Assembly (NCBI RefSeq): GCF_012396235.1 | Contig: NZ_JAAXPA010000023.1 | Location: forward strand, 62,001-126,000 | Source: Rhodococcus opacus | GTDB taxonomy: Bacteria > Actinomycetota > Actinomycetes > Mycobacteriales > Mycobacteriaceae | Direction of reading: 5' to 3' | Length of the DNA: 64,000 bases | Position numbers and translations under genes: made by a program | Shown here: positions 1-8,844 of the stretch, piece by piece | Layout of the letters: every line of letters begins with the position of its first letter | How positions within the stretch are numbered: the stretch's first letter is position 1 | Notes under the pieces: model-generated | Seen by the model: the letters and a program-made list of their open reading frames with translations, nothing else | What the model was told of the DNA's origin: nothing | Database searches by the model: none

Positions 1-140
1 CCGCCCGGATGCTGGCTTCGCACCGACGCGTCCGTCAGGCCTCCGGGGAGATCCGGCGCGGGCTGAAGGTGACGGTGGAACCGGCCGCCGACATCTTGGG
101 AGTGTTCGTGTTCATACCCCCTGTCAGGAGTGCCTCGTGA
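1..140 (+). CDS. C-terminal end of a probable helicase (partial)
   Basis: Only the last 45 or so codons lie in the window. The frame beginning at base 3 is open from the left edge and stops with TGA at 138-140. The tail contains SHRRVRQASGEIRRGLKVTVEP followed within a few residues by DILGVFVFIPP (quoted in two parts), which I recall as the type of ending found on SNF2-like helicases encoded beside large adenine methyltransferases; this is memory of a family pattern, not an alignment. The stop overlaps the GTG start of the next gene (GTGA at 137-140), so the two are probably translationally coupled. Helicase identity is an inference from the tail and from the neighbour; that a gene ends here is well supported. 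Confidence 0.5.
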   Translation, partial: ARMLASHRRVRQASGEIRRGLKVTVEPAADILGVFVFIPPVRSAS

Positions 141-3100
141 GTACCGAATCGACGTTCGTTGGGGTCCGCATCCAGGGCGGCCTCATCCCCGCCGACCTGC
201 TCGCGAGGCTCTCCACCGGCACAGACCTCGACGGCGACTCACTCACCTCGACCGACTACCACCTCGCCGCCGGTGAATCCGTCCGCGACGCCGCCAACCG
301 AGTGTGGGCGTATCTGCGCGGCGCGTGGGTGAACTATCGCGACGCACTGAACAAATTGCCCGACACCGACCGGGCGACCACCTTGACCCGCGAACGGTTC
401 ACCCTGCCGCTGTTCGACCAACTCGGATACGGGCGCATTCCCACCACACCGGCGGGCGGACTGTCCGTCGAGGGCCACCCGTTCGCGATCTCGCACTCCT
501 GGCAGAACGTGCCCATCCATCTGCTGGGTGCGCGCATCGAACTGGACCGGCGCACCCCCGGCGTCGCCGGAGCCTCGGGCGCCTCACCGCAGTCGATGGT
601 CCAGGAGTTGCTCAACCGCTCCGACCAGCACCTGTGGGCGATCCTGTCCAACGGCAACGTCCTGCGCCTGCTGCGCGACTCCACCTCGTTGGTGGGGGCA
701 TCGTACGTCGAGTTCGATCTCGAAGCGATCTTCGACGGCGACCTGTTCTCCGATTTCCTGCTGCTGTTCACCTTGTGCCACCAGTCCCGTCTCGAGGTCC
801 GTGACCCGCAGATCGGGACGGCCTCCTGCTGGCTCGAACAGTGGCGGCTGACCTCGGTCGCAAGCGGATCCCGCGCCCTGAACCTGCTGCGCGACGGTGT
901 CGTCCAGGCACTGCAGACGCTCGGCACCGGCTTCCTCGGCCACCCGGACAACGCCGCACTACGCGGCGATCTCGCGGACGGCACGGTCACCGTCTCCGAC
1001 GTCCACCACGGTTTGCTGCGGGTGGTGTACCGGCTGCTGTTCACCTTCGTCGCCGAGGATCGTGGCGCCCTGCTGGACCCGCACGCCGACCCGCAGACCC
1101 GTCAGCGTTACCTGACCTACTTCTCCACCGCCCGGCTGCGGGCCGTTGCCCGGCGACGCAGCGGCGGCCGGCACAGCGACAAATGGGAAGCGCAGGCCCT
1201 GGTGTGGCGCGGCCTCGGATCCGAAACCGGACTCCCCGCGCTCGGCCTGCCCGGCATCGGCGGACTGTTCGAACCCGGCGAACTCGACTTCCTGCTCGAT
1301 CAATCCCTGAGCAATCGGGACCTGCTCGCCGCGGTCCGATCACTGTCTCAGATGCGCGAGCCCGGTTCCGGTATCCGCCGGATCGTCGACTACCGCAACC
1401 TCGGGGCCGAAGAGCTCGGCAGCATCTACGAATCGCTGCTCGAATTCGTGCCCTCCTGGAATCCGGCCACCAAAAACTACGAACTCGGAATCTCCTCCGG
1501 CAATCAACGCAAGGACACCGGCTCCTACTACACCCCGACCTCCCTCGTCGAGAGTCTGCTCGACACCGCGCTGGATCCCGTTCTCGACGAGGCCTCGAAA
1601 GCCGCCGACCCCGAAGCCGCCCTGTTGCAGGTTACGGTGTGCGACCCGGCCTGTGGATCGGGACATTTCCTCGTCGGGGCAGCCCGCCGGATCGCCAAAC
1701 GCGTTGCGGCGGTGCGCACCGGGGACCCCGAACCGCCGCCCGAGCAGGTGCGGTCGGCAATGCTCGACGTGGTCGCCCACTGCGTCTACGGGGTCGACGT
1801 CAATCCCCTCGCCGCCGAGCTGGCCAAGGTGTCACTGTGGCTCGAGGCACTCGAACCCGGCCGACCGCTCGCCTTCCTCGACGCGCAAGTCAAAGTCGGC
1901 AACGCATTGATCGGTGCCACACCAGCCGTGCTCGCCGACGGGATACCCGATGAGGCGTTCAAACCCATCGAAGGCGACGACAAAAAGTTCGCCGCGTCGC
2001 TGGCCAAACAGAACAAGGCCGAACGCAACGACCAGGGAAGCCTGTTCGAACGCGAAGAGCTGACCGCCACCAACCACGCACTTGCCGAGGATCTCGGGCA
2101 GGTGGTCGGTGGACAGTCTCTGTCGCTTAGCGACGTCCACGTGCAGCGTCAACGGCTACGCGCCTACACCGAGTCGCACGCCTACCGCCACCAACGCCTG
2201 GTCGCCGACACCTGGTGCGCCGCCTTCGTCTGGCCCAAAACACCCGACGCTCCCCCACCAATCACCCACCGCACATTGACGGAGCTCGCCGAACGACCAG
2301 AGATCCTCTCGCACCAGCAGCGTGAGCAGGTCGAACAACTGGCCGGCGAGTACCGGTTCTTCCACTGGCACCTGGAATTCCCCCACCTGTTCCCCACCAG
2401 CCCCGACGGCGACGACACCGTCAACCCGACCACCGGATGGGCCGGAGGCTTCACCGTCATCATCGGCAATCCCCCGTGGGAGCGGGTGAAGCTACAGGAA
2501 CTGGAGTTCTTCGCCGCCCGCGACCCACACGTGGCGACGGCCCCGAACGCGGCTGCACGCAAACGGATGATCACCACGCTGATCGAGACCAACCCTCGGC
2601 TCCATGAGGAATTCCTCGCTGCCCGGCGGCAGGCGGAAGGCGTGTCACACCTGCTGCGCAACTCCGGCCGATACCCGCTGACTGGACGCGGAGACATCAA
2701 TACCTACGCGGTGTTCGCCGAAGCCGACCGCAACCTGCTCGCCGGGAGGGGTCGCCTCGGAGTCATCCTCCCCACCGGCATCGCCACCGACGCCACCACC
2801 CAGCACTTCTTCAAGGACCTGGTCATACGCGGCTCCATCGCAGGCCTGTATGACTTCGAGAACCGGAAGCCATTGTTCGTGGGTGTACACAATAATTTCA
2901 AGTTTTGCCTGCTGACGCTGACCGGACGCGATCTCCGCGAATCCGCAGCTGACTTCGCGTTCTATGCAACTGAACCTTCGGACCTCCAGCGGCCTGACGT
3001 ACGTTTCGCGCTAACCCCGGAGGAGATTACCCTTCTCAACCCCAATACAGGCACCTGCCCAATTTTCCGATCACGACGCGACGCCGAGATAACACTCGGA

Positions 3101-4018
3101 ATCTACAAGCGGGTGCCCGTTCTGATCCGTGACGACGATCCAAGGGGAAACCCCTGGGATGTGAAATTGACGACTATGTTTCACATGTCGAATGACTCCG
3201 ACTTGTTCCACACACGTGTCGAGTTAGAGTCGGACGACTGGATCTTGAAGGGCAATGTCTTCAGCCGTAAGAATGAGCGCATGCTTCCGCTGTACGAAGG
3301 ACGAATGATCCATCAATTCAATAGTAAATGGGCCACACACGACACCGATGGATCCATTCACGAATTATCCGAGGAAGAGTCACGGGATCCTGAAGTAATG
3401 CCCATCCCCCGCTACTGGGTTCGAGAGACAGACGTCAACTCCAAGTTAGGCAAGTGGACTAAAAATGAACGGCTTCTCGGGTACCGGGTCATAACCAATA
3501 CCACGAATGAACGAACAATGATTAGCTGCATTTTTCCGCGTTCGGCGGCAAGTAATATGTTTGCAATAGCGTTTGTTCCACAGGATGCCGAAGTATTATC
3601 GGCAGTCTGGAATTCATTCGTGTTTGATTACGTCGCCCGCCAGAAATTGGGCAACCCGGCGATGAATTTTTTCGTTTTGAAACAGCTCCCGACAATCCCA
3701 GTTACGTCACTTGCCGACAAAAAAGAATACATTATAAATTTGTCAAGATATTTAGCAGATGAAAAAACAGATAACGCCAACCGCGAGATTGCCAGAGCCT
3801 GGGTCGACGCCGCATTTTTCCATCTTTACGGTGTCGCCCGTGACGACGTGGATTACATAATGGAGACGTTCTCGATTGTGAAGCGCAGAGACTTTGCGGC
3901 GCATGGCGAGTACCGCACGAAGCGAATGATCCTAGAGATTTACGACGCGGTGGCCGAGGCCGAGCGAACGGGCGTCACATACCAATCACCCTTCGACACC
4001 GTCTCAGGCGAGGTGTGA
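137..4018 (+). CDS. Large adenine-specific DNA methyltransferase (Eco57I/PglX-like class)
   Basis: A 1293-residue protein with the two hallmark motifs of N6-adenine methyltransferases: an S-adenosylmethionine-binding motif DPACGSGHF at about residues 503-511 and the catalytic NPPW at 778-781. The size and motif order match the large COG1002-type enzymes of type IIG, BREX and DISARM systems. I see no obvious nuclease motif in the N-terminal 450 residues, so it may only modify DNA while other proteins restrict. The GTG start has AGGAG 6 bases upstream (126-130) and overlaps the preceding stop. The last third of the gene (about 2,880-3,990) is clearly richer in A and T than the first two thirds; the line 3,721-3,780 is about 25% GC against about 65% near 1,621-1,680. 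This suggests exchange of the target-recognition region. It probably works with the upstream helicase and the downstream McrBC pair. Confidence 0.85.
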   Translation: MSTESTFVGVRIQGGLIPADLLARLSTGTDLDGDSLTSTDYHLAAGESVRDAANRVWAYLRGAWVNYRDALNKLPDTDRATTLTRERFTLPLFDQLGYGRIPTTPAGGLSVEGHPFAISHSWQNVPIHLLGARIELDRRTPGVAGASGASPQSMVQELLNRSDQHLWAILSNGNVLRLLRDSTSLVGASYVEFDLEAIFDGDLFSDFLLLFTLCHQSRLEVRDPQIGTASCWLEQWRLTSVASGSRALNLLRDGVVQALQTLGTGFLGHPDNAALRGDLADGTVTVSDVHHGLLRVVYRLLFTFVAEDRGALLDPHADPQTRQRYLTYFSTARLRAVARRRSGGRHSDKWEAQALVWRGLGSETGLPALGLPGIGGLFEPGELDFLLDQSLSNRDLLAAVRSLSQMREPGSGIRRIVDYRNLGAEELGSIYESLLEFVPSWNPATKNYELGISSGNQRKDTGSYYTPTSLVESLLDTALDPVLDEASKAADPEAALLQVTVCDPACGSGHFLVGAARRIAKRVAAVRTGDPEPPPEQVRSAMLDVVAHCVYGVDVNPLAAELAKVSLWLEALEPGRPLAFLDAQVKVGNALIGATPAVLADGIPDEAFKPIEGDDKKFAASLAKQNKAERNDQGSLFEREELTATNHALAEDLGQVVGGQSLSLSDVHVQRQRLRAYTESHAYRHQRLVADTWCAAFVWPKTPDAPPPITHRTLTELAERPEILSHQQREQVEQLAGEYRFFHWHLEFPHLFPTSPDGDDTVNPTTGWAGGFTVIIGNPPWERVKLQELEFFAARDPHVATAPNAAARKRMITTLIETNPRLHEEFLAARRQAEGVSHLLRNSGRYPLTGRGDINTYAVFAEADRNLLAGRGRLGVILPTGIATDATTQHFFKDLVIRGSIAGLYDFENRKPLFVGVHNNFKFCLLTLTGRDLRESAADFAFYATEPSDLQRPDVRFALTPEEITLLNPNTGTCPIFRSRRDAEITLGIYKRVPVLIRDDDPRGNPWDVKLTTMFHMSNDSDLFHTRVELESDDWILKGNVFSRKNERMLPLYEGRMIHQFNSKWATHDTDGSIHELSEEESRDPEVMPIPRYWVRETDVNSKLGKWTKNERLLGYRVITNTTNERTMISCIFPRSAASNMFAIAFVPQDAEVLSAVWNSFVFDYVARQKLGNPAMNFFVLKQLPTIPVTSLADKKEYIINLSRYLADEKTDNANREIARAWVDAAFFHLYGVARDDVDYIMETFSIVKRRDFAAHGEYRTKRMILEIYDAVAEAERTGVTYQSPFDTVSGEV

Positions 4019-4046
4019 GGCAGTGGATGAAGGAAGGATCATCCCG

Positions 4047-6332
4047 ATGAGCATTGAGACTGTTGCAACGCTGGGCAGGGAAGGTGCGCCCGCCGTAGAG
4101 GAGTTAGCCCATCGGATCATCGAGACCGGTTTACACGGTGGAGGCTCGGTGCTCACCCCTGGCCGCGCGATTTGGACGTGGGAGAACCTGGAAGCGCTCA
4201 AGCGCGACTATGTCGATAAGCCCGATATGGGATCGTCCGGCTTCTTCGACAAGCTTGATCAGCAACTTGTCGCCACCCCGAGCGACGCAGTCCAGCTGTT
4301 CGCTGAGATCTTCCTGCTCAATCTGCTGCCCCTCGATGACTACACACCGGGCAAAAAGCGTGAACTCATCACTCACGTCCTCGCCAGGTGTTCCCCGCCC
4401 GTCCCGATCCCGCCTGATGTCGAAGCCGCTTTGGCCCGTGGGGTCTTCAGCGGTGGTGTCGCATTCAAGACGCGCCGCTGGGCGCAGTTGGTCTTCCTCA
4501 TCACCTTCGCCCATCATTTCAAGACACAACCCGAAGCTCAGCAGACAGAAGCGCTCAGTGACCCGCTTGCCTTCCGGGCCGTCGTCCGTGGCACCGCGGG
4601 GCCACGCGAGCCAGCGCAACGTCAGTCGCTAATGTATTTGGCGTTTCCGAAGTTTTTCTTGCCTATCGTCAAGTTCGAACACCGGCGTGGCATCCGCAAC
4701 GCGTTCGCCGACGAGTACCTCGAAGGGCCACCGGGTGACATCGACGAAGACCTCTTCGAGATCAACGAGGCACTCGTCGCACAGCAGGAAGCGCCGGTCA
4801 ACTACTACGCCTCGCCGTGGAAGGAACGCTGGCAACCGCAATCGGCCAAGGACACCGACAAACAGACCGACGAACCCGGTCGGGCGCAGGATGTTCGACG
4901 AGCGTGGCTGGTGCGAGGGTCTAGCGTCAACGGGCGCGATCTCGTTCCCACGTGGATTTCGAAGGGATCGGTGTCCCTGGCCGCCAGCCACCTGCGCCCC
5001 ATCGACGAAGAACTCGCACGGGACGAGCTCAAAGCCATCGTCGAAGAGGACTACCAGCACGCCTCCTATGCCGCCCGCCAGGAAAAGCTCGACGAGTTCT
5101 ATGCCTTCCTTTCCCGGATGAGGCCGGGAGATCTAATCGCCACCGTCAGCCAGGGGCAGATGTATCTGGGCACGATCACCGGTGACCCCGAATATGTAGC
5201 GAGCGCTGACAAGCGCTCCAACCTGCGTCGGACCGTGCACTGGGAGGGGCACGACAAGGGAATCGACTACGCCGATCTGCCCACCGAGGTATCCGCCCGG
5301 CTCAACGCCCAGCGTGAGGTCCTCGATCTCACGCAGTACCTCGACAAGTTGGTCGCGCTCACCGAGGAAGAGCCGGGCGTCGTGGTCGAGTCGAAGGTGG
5401 TCCTGCCCGCCGCGACACCTGAATTGGCAGCACGGCTCCATGTTCCACAAGAGTGGCTGCAAGACTGCATCGATCTGCTCGACGATCGCCCGCAGCTGAT
5501 CTTCTACGGCCCACCCGGGACGGGAAAAACCTATCTCGCCCGCGCACTCGCAGCACACATCGCAGGCGACAACGTCAAGCTCGTCCAGTTCCATCCGGCG
5601 TACTCGTACGAGGACTTCTTCGAGGGCTACCGCCCCGACCAAGGCGGAAACGGTCAGGTCGGCTTCACCCTGAAACCAGGACCGCTACGCCGACTCGTCG
5701 ACCAGGCCACCGAGAACCCGAGCACCGCACACGTTCTCATCATCGACGAGATCAACCGGGGCAATCTCGCGAAGATTTTCGGTGAACTCTACTTCCTGCT
5801 CGAATACCGCGATCAGAGCATCGACCTGCTGTACTCGTCCAGCGACGACGACAAGGGCTTCACGCTGCCGGAGAACGTGTTCATCATCGGCACGATGAAC
5901 ACCGCCGACCGATCGATCGCACTGGTGGATTCGGCGATGCGGCGGCGATTCGCGTTTCGGCCGCTGCGGCCCACCGAACCGCCCACCGCAGGCATCCTGC
6001 GCAGCTGGCTGCAATCAGAAGGGCGACCGACCGAGTCCGCGGAACTCCTCGAGGAACTCAACACGGTCATCGGAGACGTCGACTTCCAGATCGGCCCCTC
6101 CTACTTCATGCGTCCAGCCGTGTACCAGCCGAAGGGCCTCGAACGCGTATGGGACACGGCGATCCTGCCGTTACTCGAGGAACACCACTTCGGTGACGGC
6201 ACGAACATCGCGGCGCGATACGGGTTGGAAACCATCCGCAAGCGCATCGCCGCCAAATCCGGTGCCGCAATTGCGGACGCAGTCCCGGAAACTACGGGCG
6301 GGGCAGATGAGGCGACTGCTGCAACTGACTGA
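4047..6332 (+). CDS. mcrB: McrB-like GTPase subunit of a McrBC restriction complex
   Basis: A 761-residue AAA+ protein. Walker A GPPGTGKT lies at about 488-495, Walker B with IIDEINRG at 565-572, and the McrB signature MNTADRS at 617-623 followed by an arginine-rich MRRRF. McrB hydrolyses GTP and, with McrC, translocates on and cleaves modified DNA. The N-terminal 280 residues and a segment at about 280-385 are presumably the DNA-recognition part; I could not assign them to a named domain. I chose ATG 4047 over GTG 4023 because AAGGAAGG at 4030-4037 is well spaced before it. The gene starts 29 bp after the methyltransferase stop and overlaps mcrC at its end, so all are probably one operon. 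Confidence 0.9.
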   Translation: MSIETVATLGREGAPAVEELAHRIIETGLHGGGSVLTPGRAIWTWENLEALKRDYVDKPDMGSSGFFDKLDQQLVATPSDAVQLFAEIFLLNLLPLDDYTPGKKRELITHVLARCSPPVPIPPDVEAALARGVFSGGVAFKTRRWAQLVFLITFAHHFKTQPEAQQTEALSDPLAFRAVVRGTAGPREPAQRQSLMYLAFPKFFLPIVKFEHRRGIRNAFADEYLEGPPGDIDEDLFEINEALVAQQEAPVNYYASPWKERWQPQSAKDTDKQTDEPGRAQDVRRAWLVRGSSVNGRDLVPTWISKGSVSLAASHLRPIDEELARDELKAIVEEDYQHASYAARQEKLDEFYAFLSRMRPGDLIATVSQGQMYLGTITGDPEYVASADKRSNLRRTVHWEGHDKGIDYADLPTEVSARLNAQREVLDLTQYLDKLVALTEEEPGVVVESKVVLPAATPELAARLHVPQEWLQDCIDLLDDRPQLIFYGPPGTGKTYLARALAAHIAGDNVKLVQFHPAYSYEDFFEGYRPDQGGNGQVGFTLKPGPLRRLVDQATENPSTAHVLIIDEINRGNLAKIFGELYFLLEYRDQSIDLLYSSSDDDKGFTLPENVFIIGTMNTADRSIALVDSAMRRRFAFRPLRPTEPPTAGILRSWLQSEGRPTESAELLEELNTVIGDVDFQIGPSYFMRPAVYQPKGLERVWDTAILPLLEEHHFGDGTNIAARYGLETIRKRIAAKSGAAIADAVPETTGGADEATAATD

Positions 6333-7482
6333 GGGCCAACCAGCCGAGCTGGTGGCATTGGCCGTCGACGAGTACCAGGCTCTGCAGATACTGGGTCTCA
6401 TCGATATCGCCCCCACACTTGACCCCGGATGGTTCACCGTCGCTGCCGGCCGCAAGGTCGGAGTCGTGACGGTCGGATCGCTCCAGATCACCGTGCACCC
6501 GAAGATCCAGGACATCAATCGGCTGGTGTTCCTCCTCGGATATGCGAAGAAACTCGACGTCTGGCGCGATGACGAGGTACATCTGCATGCCGACGATGAG
6601 CTGCTTCCCGCGCTCGCGGAGGCGTTCTCGCGACTTGCGTCGCGTGCCCTCGAGCAGGGGCTGCTGCAGAGCTATCAGACAGTGTCCGAATCCCTGCCGG
6701 TCCTGCGAGGCCGCCTCCGAGCCTCCGAGCAGATGTCCCACCGTTTCGGCCTGCCCCTCCCGCTCGAAGTCGAGTACGACGACTACACCGTCGATATTGC
6801 CGAGAACCGAATCCTGCTGATGGCCGTGGTCCGGCTGCTGCGACTGCCGGATGTCAGCGTCGGCGCACGGAAGAAGCTGCTCCGGTTGCAGCGCTCCCTC
6901 GCGGACGTGACATGTCCGGCAAAAACGTCGCCGCCACCGAAGTGGCACCGATCGAGGCTGAACGAGCGGTACCACGCAGCACTCACCTTGGCCGAAATCG
7001 TCCTCGCGGCGGAGTCGTTCGAGCAGCGCATCGGTGACCTGATCGTGAGCGGCTTCATGTTCGACATGTGGGGGATCTTCGAGGACTTTGTCACCACGGC
7101 GCTGGCCGAGGCGCTCAACCCATACGGCGGACGGGCGGTACCGCAATGCCGCACCGCGATGGACGAAGCCGCAGAAGTGACCATGAAGCCTGACCTCGTG
7201 TGGCTTCGCGGGGATGGCACAGTCGGCGCCGTGATGGACGCCAAGTACAAAGCGGAGAAGCCCGCCGGGTTTCCCGGCGCCGATTTGTACCAGCTGCTCG
7301 CCTACTGCACCGTGTTAGGACTGAGGGAAGGGCACCTGGTGTACGCGAAGGGAAACGAGCTGGTACGCAAGCACAAGATCGTGCGGTCGGACGTCACTAT
7401 CCACTGCCACGCGCTTGATCTGTCATTATCCCCAATGGCGTTACTAGCCTCGATTGACCGGCTCGCCGCCTCTGTGATCTGA
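6307..7482 (+). CDS. mcrC: McrC-like nuclease subunit
   Basis: A 391-residue protein with the McrC layout: a helical N-terminal half, the FMFDMW segment at 250-255 and a PD-(D/E)XK nuclease core at 294-315, where PD (295-296) and DAKYK (311-315) provide the metal-binding and lysine positions. McrC joins McrB rings and cuts DNA. The start at ATG 6307 lies inside the 3' end of mcrB (26-bp overlap), as is usual for this pair. The frame is open further upstream, so a longer N-terminus cannot be excluded, but residues before Met 6307 do not look like conserved protein. The pair can restrict DNA on its own as a type IV system; its place directly after a methyltransferase suggests a shared system. 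Confidence 0.9.
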   Translation: MRRLLQLTEGQPAELVALAVDEYQALQILGLIDIAPTLDPGWFTVAAGRKVGVVTVGSLQITVHPKIQDINRLVFLLGYAKKLDVWRDDEVHLHADDELLPALAEAFSRLASRALEQGLLQSYQTVSESLPVLRGRLRASEQMSHRFGLPLPLEVEYDDYTVDIAENRILLMAVVRLLRLPDVSVGARKKLLRLQRSLADVTCPAKTSPPPKWHRSRLNERYHAALTLAEIVLAAESFEQRIGDLIVSGFMFDMWGIFEDFVTTALAEALNPYGGRAVPQCRTAMDEAAEVTMKPDLVWLRGDGTVGAVMDAKYKAEKPAGFPGADLYQLLAYCTVLGLREGHLVYAKGNELVRKHKIVRSDVTIHCHALDLSLSPMALLASIDRLAASVI

Positions 7483-7526
7483 CGGTGGTAACGCGCACGG
7501 GAGCGGCTGGCGATCTCCCGTTCGCC

Positions 7527-7758
7527 TCATGGTTGCGGATCCTTCCCTCCGTCGACGAGGTCGCCGAAACCGCGACGACGGAGGCTGCGGATGAGGCGAT
7601 CGCGGAGCCACTCGGCGATGGCGGTGGATTGCGGCGTGCGGTCGGCGCTTCCCAGTTTCAGCCGGTTGAGCAGTACACCGGTGGTGCTGGGTGCCAGGCA
7701 TGGGCGATCCGACCGGCAGAAAGTTGCTGTCGTCGTAGAACCGCTCATTGATCTGCAT
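7527..7758 (-). pseudogene. Possible frameshifted small gene
   Basis: On the - strand, one frame gives a protein-like start (MQINERFYDDSNFLPVGSPM) and a second frame then gives a protein-like end (TPQSTAIAEWLRDRLIRSLR followed by RGFGDLVDGG). Neither half looks complete alone, so a single-base shift around 7,690-7,700 may have broken one gene. The 345 bp between mcrC and the recombinase genes otherwise show nothing. It would lie downstream of, and in the same direction as, the two recombinase genes. I do not recognise the product. Confidence 0.3.
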
Positions 7759-7827
7759 GCGGATCGTCCGTTCGAGTCAGGGCTTCCTCTGGAGGATATC
7801 GATCGGGTTGAGCGGCGGCGGGTGTAC

Positions 7828-8841
7828 TCAGGTGACGTCGTCGAGGATTGAAGCCAGCTCGGCCAACAGCTGGTCGGCGCGGTCTTCGATGTCGTCGAGA
7901 AGGTCGGTGACGTCGGTCAAGTCCTGGTGGGCGTTGCGGCGGGCCTGGGTTCCCCGTTCGTAGTAGTGCGAATCGAGGTTACGGTTCCCGTCGATCGAGT
8001 GCACGTGGGGCGCCGTGTCTGGCCGCGACCTTCGTGGCGGAAGGGTGTGTGCGGGTGCTTTTCCGGACAAGTGGGCGTGGGTGATTGCTGCGACGGCACG
8101 TGCGGTCAACGGCGCCGGGGCGAGCGGAGTGTGACCCCAGCGGTTGATCGGGGTCAGCAGCGGTCTGTCGTCGGTGCGGTAGGCGGCGTCGAAGCCGGCG
8201 AGGCCGCGGCCGGCTTCGAAGTGCCGGGCGATTGTGCGGGTGCCGTGGTTCTGGTCGAGAAATCCCAGGACCTCGGTCCACTCCAGGTAGATCGAGACTA
8301 TAGGTATCTCGGGTGATTCGGGCAGGTCGATTCGTTCGCGGCCGACGCTCAGCAGTAGAGGTGCACTGTGATCGCCTGTTGCGATGATGTCCCAGCGGCG
8401 GAGCCGAGCGATCTGCTCGAAACCCACGCCCGCCGCGGCCAGGGCAAGGATGAGAGCATCACGGCGGCCGAATAGTCCGGCCGGCCACCCGGCGATAGGA
8501 ATCTGCGGGAGCCGTTCGGCGACGAGAGCTGATACGTGCTGCAGCCGGGCGCGTCTCCTGGCGTTGAGGGCGCGGCGGATCGCTTCATCGGTGCCGGGTG
8601 CCGGGTGCCCCTGCCTACGGTGGACGGTGTTGATGACGCTGACCCGACGTCGTTGGGTGGCCGCCGCGGCTGGGTTGTCGTGCAGGAAGCGGGCCAGCTG
8701 ATGCGGCGTGGCGGGGATCGGGGGTTGGTCGGTCGCGGCGCACCAGTCGGTGAACAGCGCCCAGACATGCTGGTCTCGAGCGGAGAGACGCTGTGTGGGC
8801 TGCGCGGGGGCGGCACCGGTGCCGGATGTGGTGGCGTACAC
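7828..8841 (-). CDS. Tyrosine-recombinase-like protein lacking catalytic residues
   Basis: A 337-residue protein. Residues about 15-100 resemble the SAM-like core-binding domain of phage integrases (DQHVWALFTDWCAATDQPP, ATPHQLARFLHD), and LILALAAAGVGFEQIARLRR at about 150-170 corresponds to the helix that carries the first catalytic arginine in recombinases. Here that arginine position is occupied by other residues, and no HxxR or terminal tyrosine motif is visible in the rest of the protein. It is therefore probably a DNA-binding helper rather than an active recombinase. GTG 8841 is only 3 bp past the stop of the active recombinase upstream, so the two are co-transcribed and likely act together. 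The acidic C-terminus (LLDDIEDRADQLLAELASIL) may be a protein-interaction helix. Confidence 0.6.
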   Translation of the reverse strand: MYATTSGTGAAPAQPTQRLSARDQHVWALFTDWCAATDQPPIPATPHQLARFLHDNPAAAATQRRRVSVINTVHRRQGHPAPGTDEAIRRALNARRRARLQHVSALVAERLPQIPIAGWPAGLFGRRDALILALAAAGVGFEQIARLRRWDIIATGDHSAPLLLSVGRERIDLPESPEIPIVSIYLEWTEVLGFLDQNHGTRTIARHFEAGRGLAGFDAAYRTDDRPLLTPINRWGHTPLAPAPLTARAVAAITHAHLSGKAPAHTLPPRRSRPDTAPHVHSIDGNRNLDSHYYERGTQARRNAHQDLTDVTDLLDDIEDRADQLLAELASILDDVT

Positions 8842-8844
8842 CGT

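Noticed and set aside
841-1953. A 370-codon open frame on the + strand within the methyltransferase gene
   Set aside because: It overlaps the conserved methyltransferase in another frame and is mainly Arg/Pro/Ala, a typical high-GC shadow.
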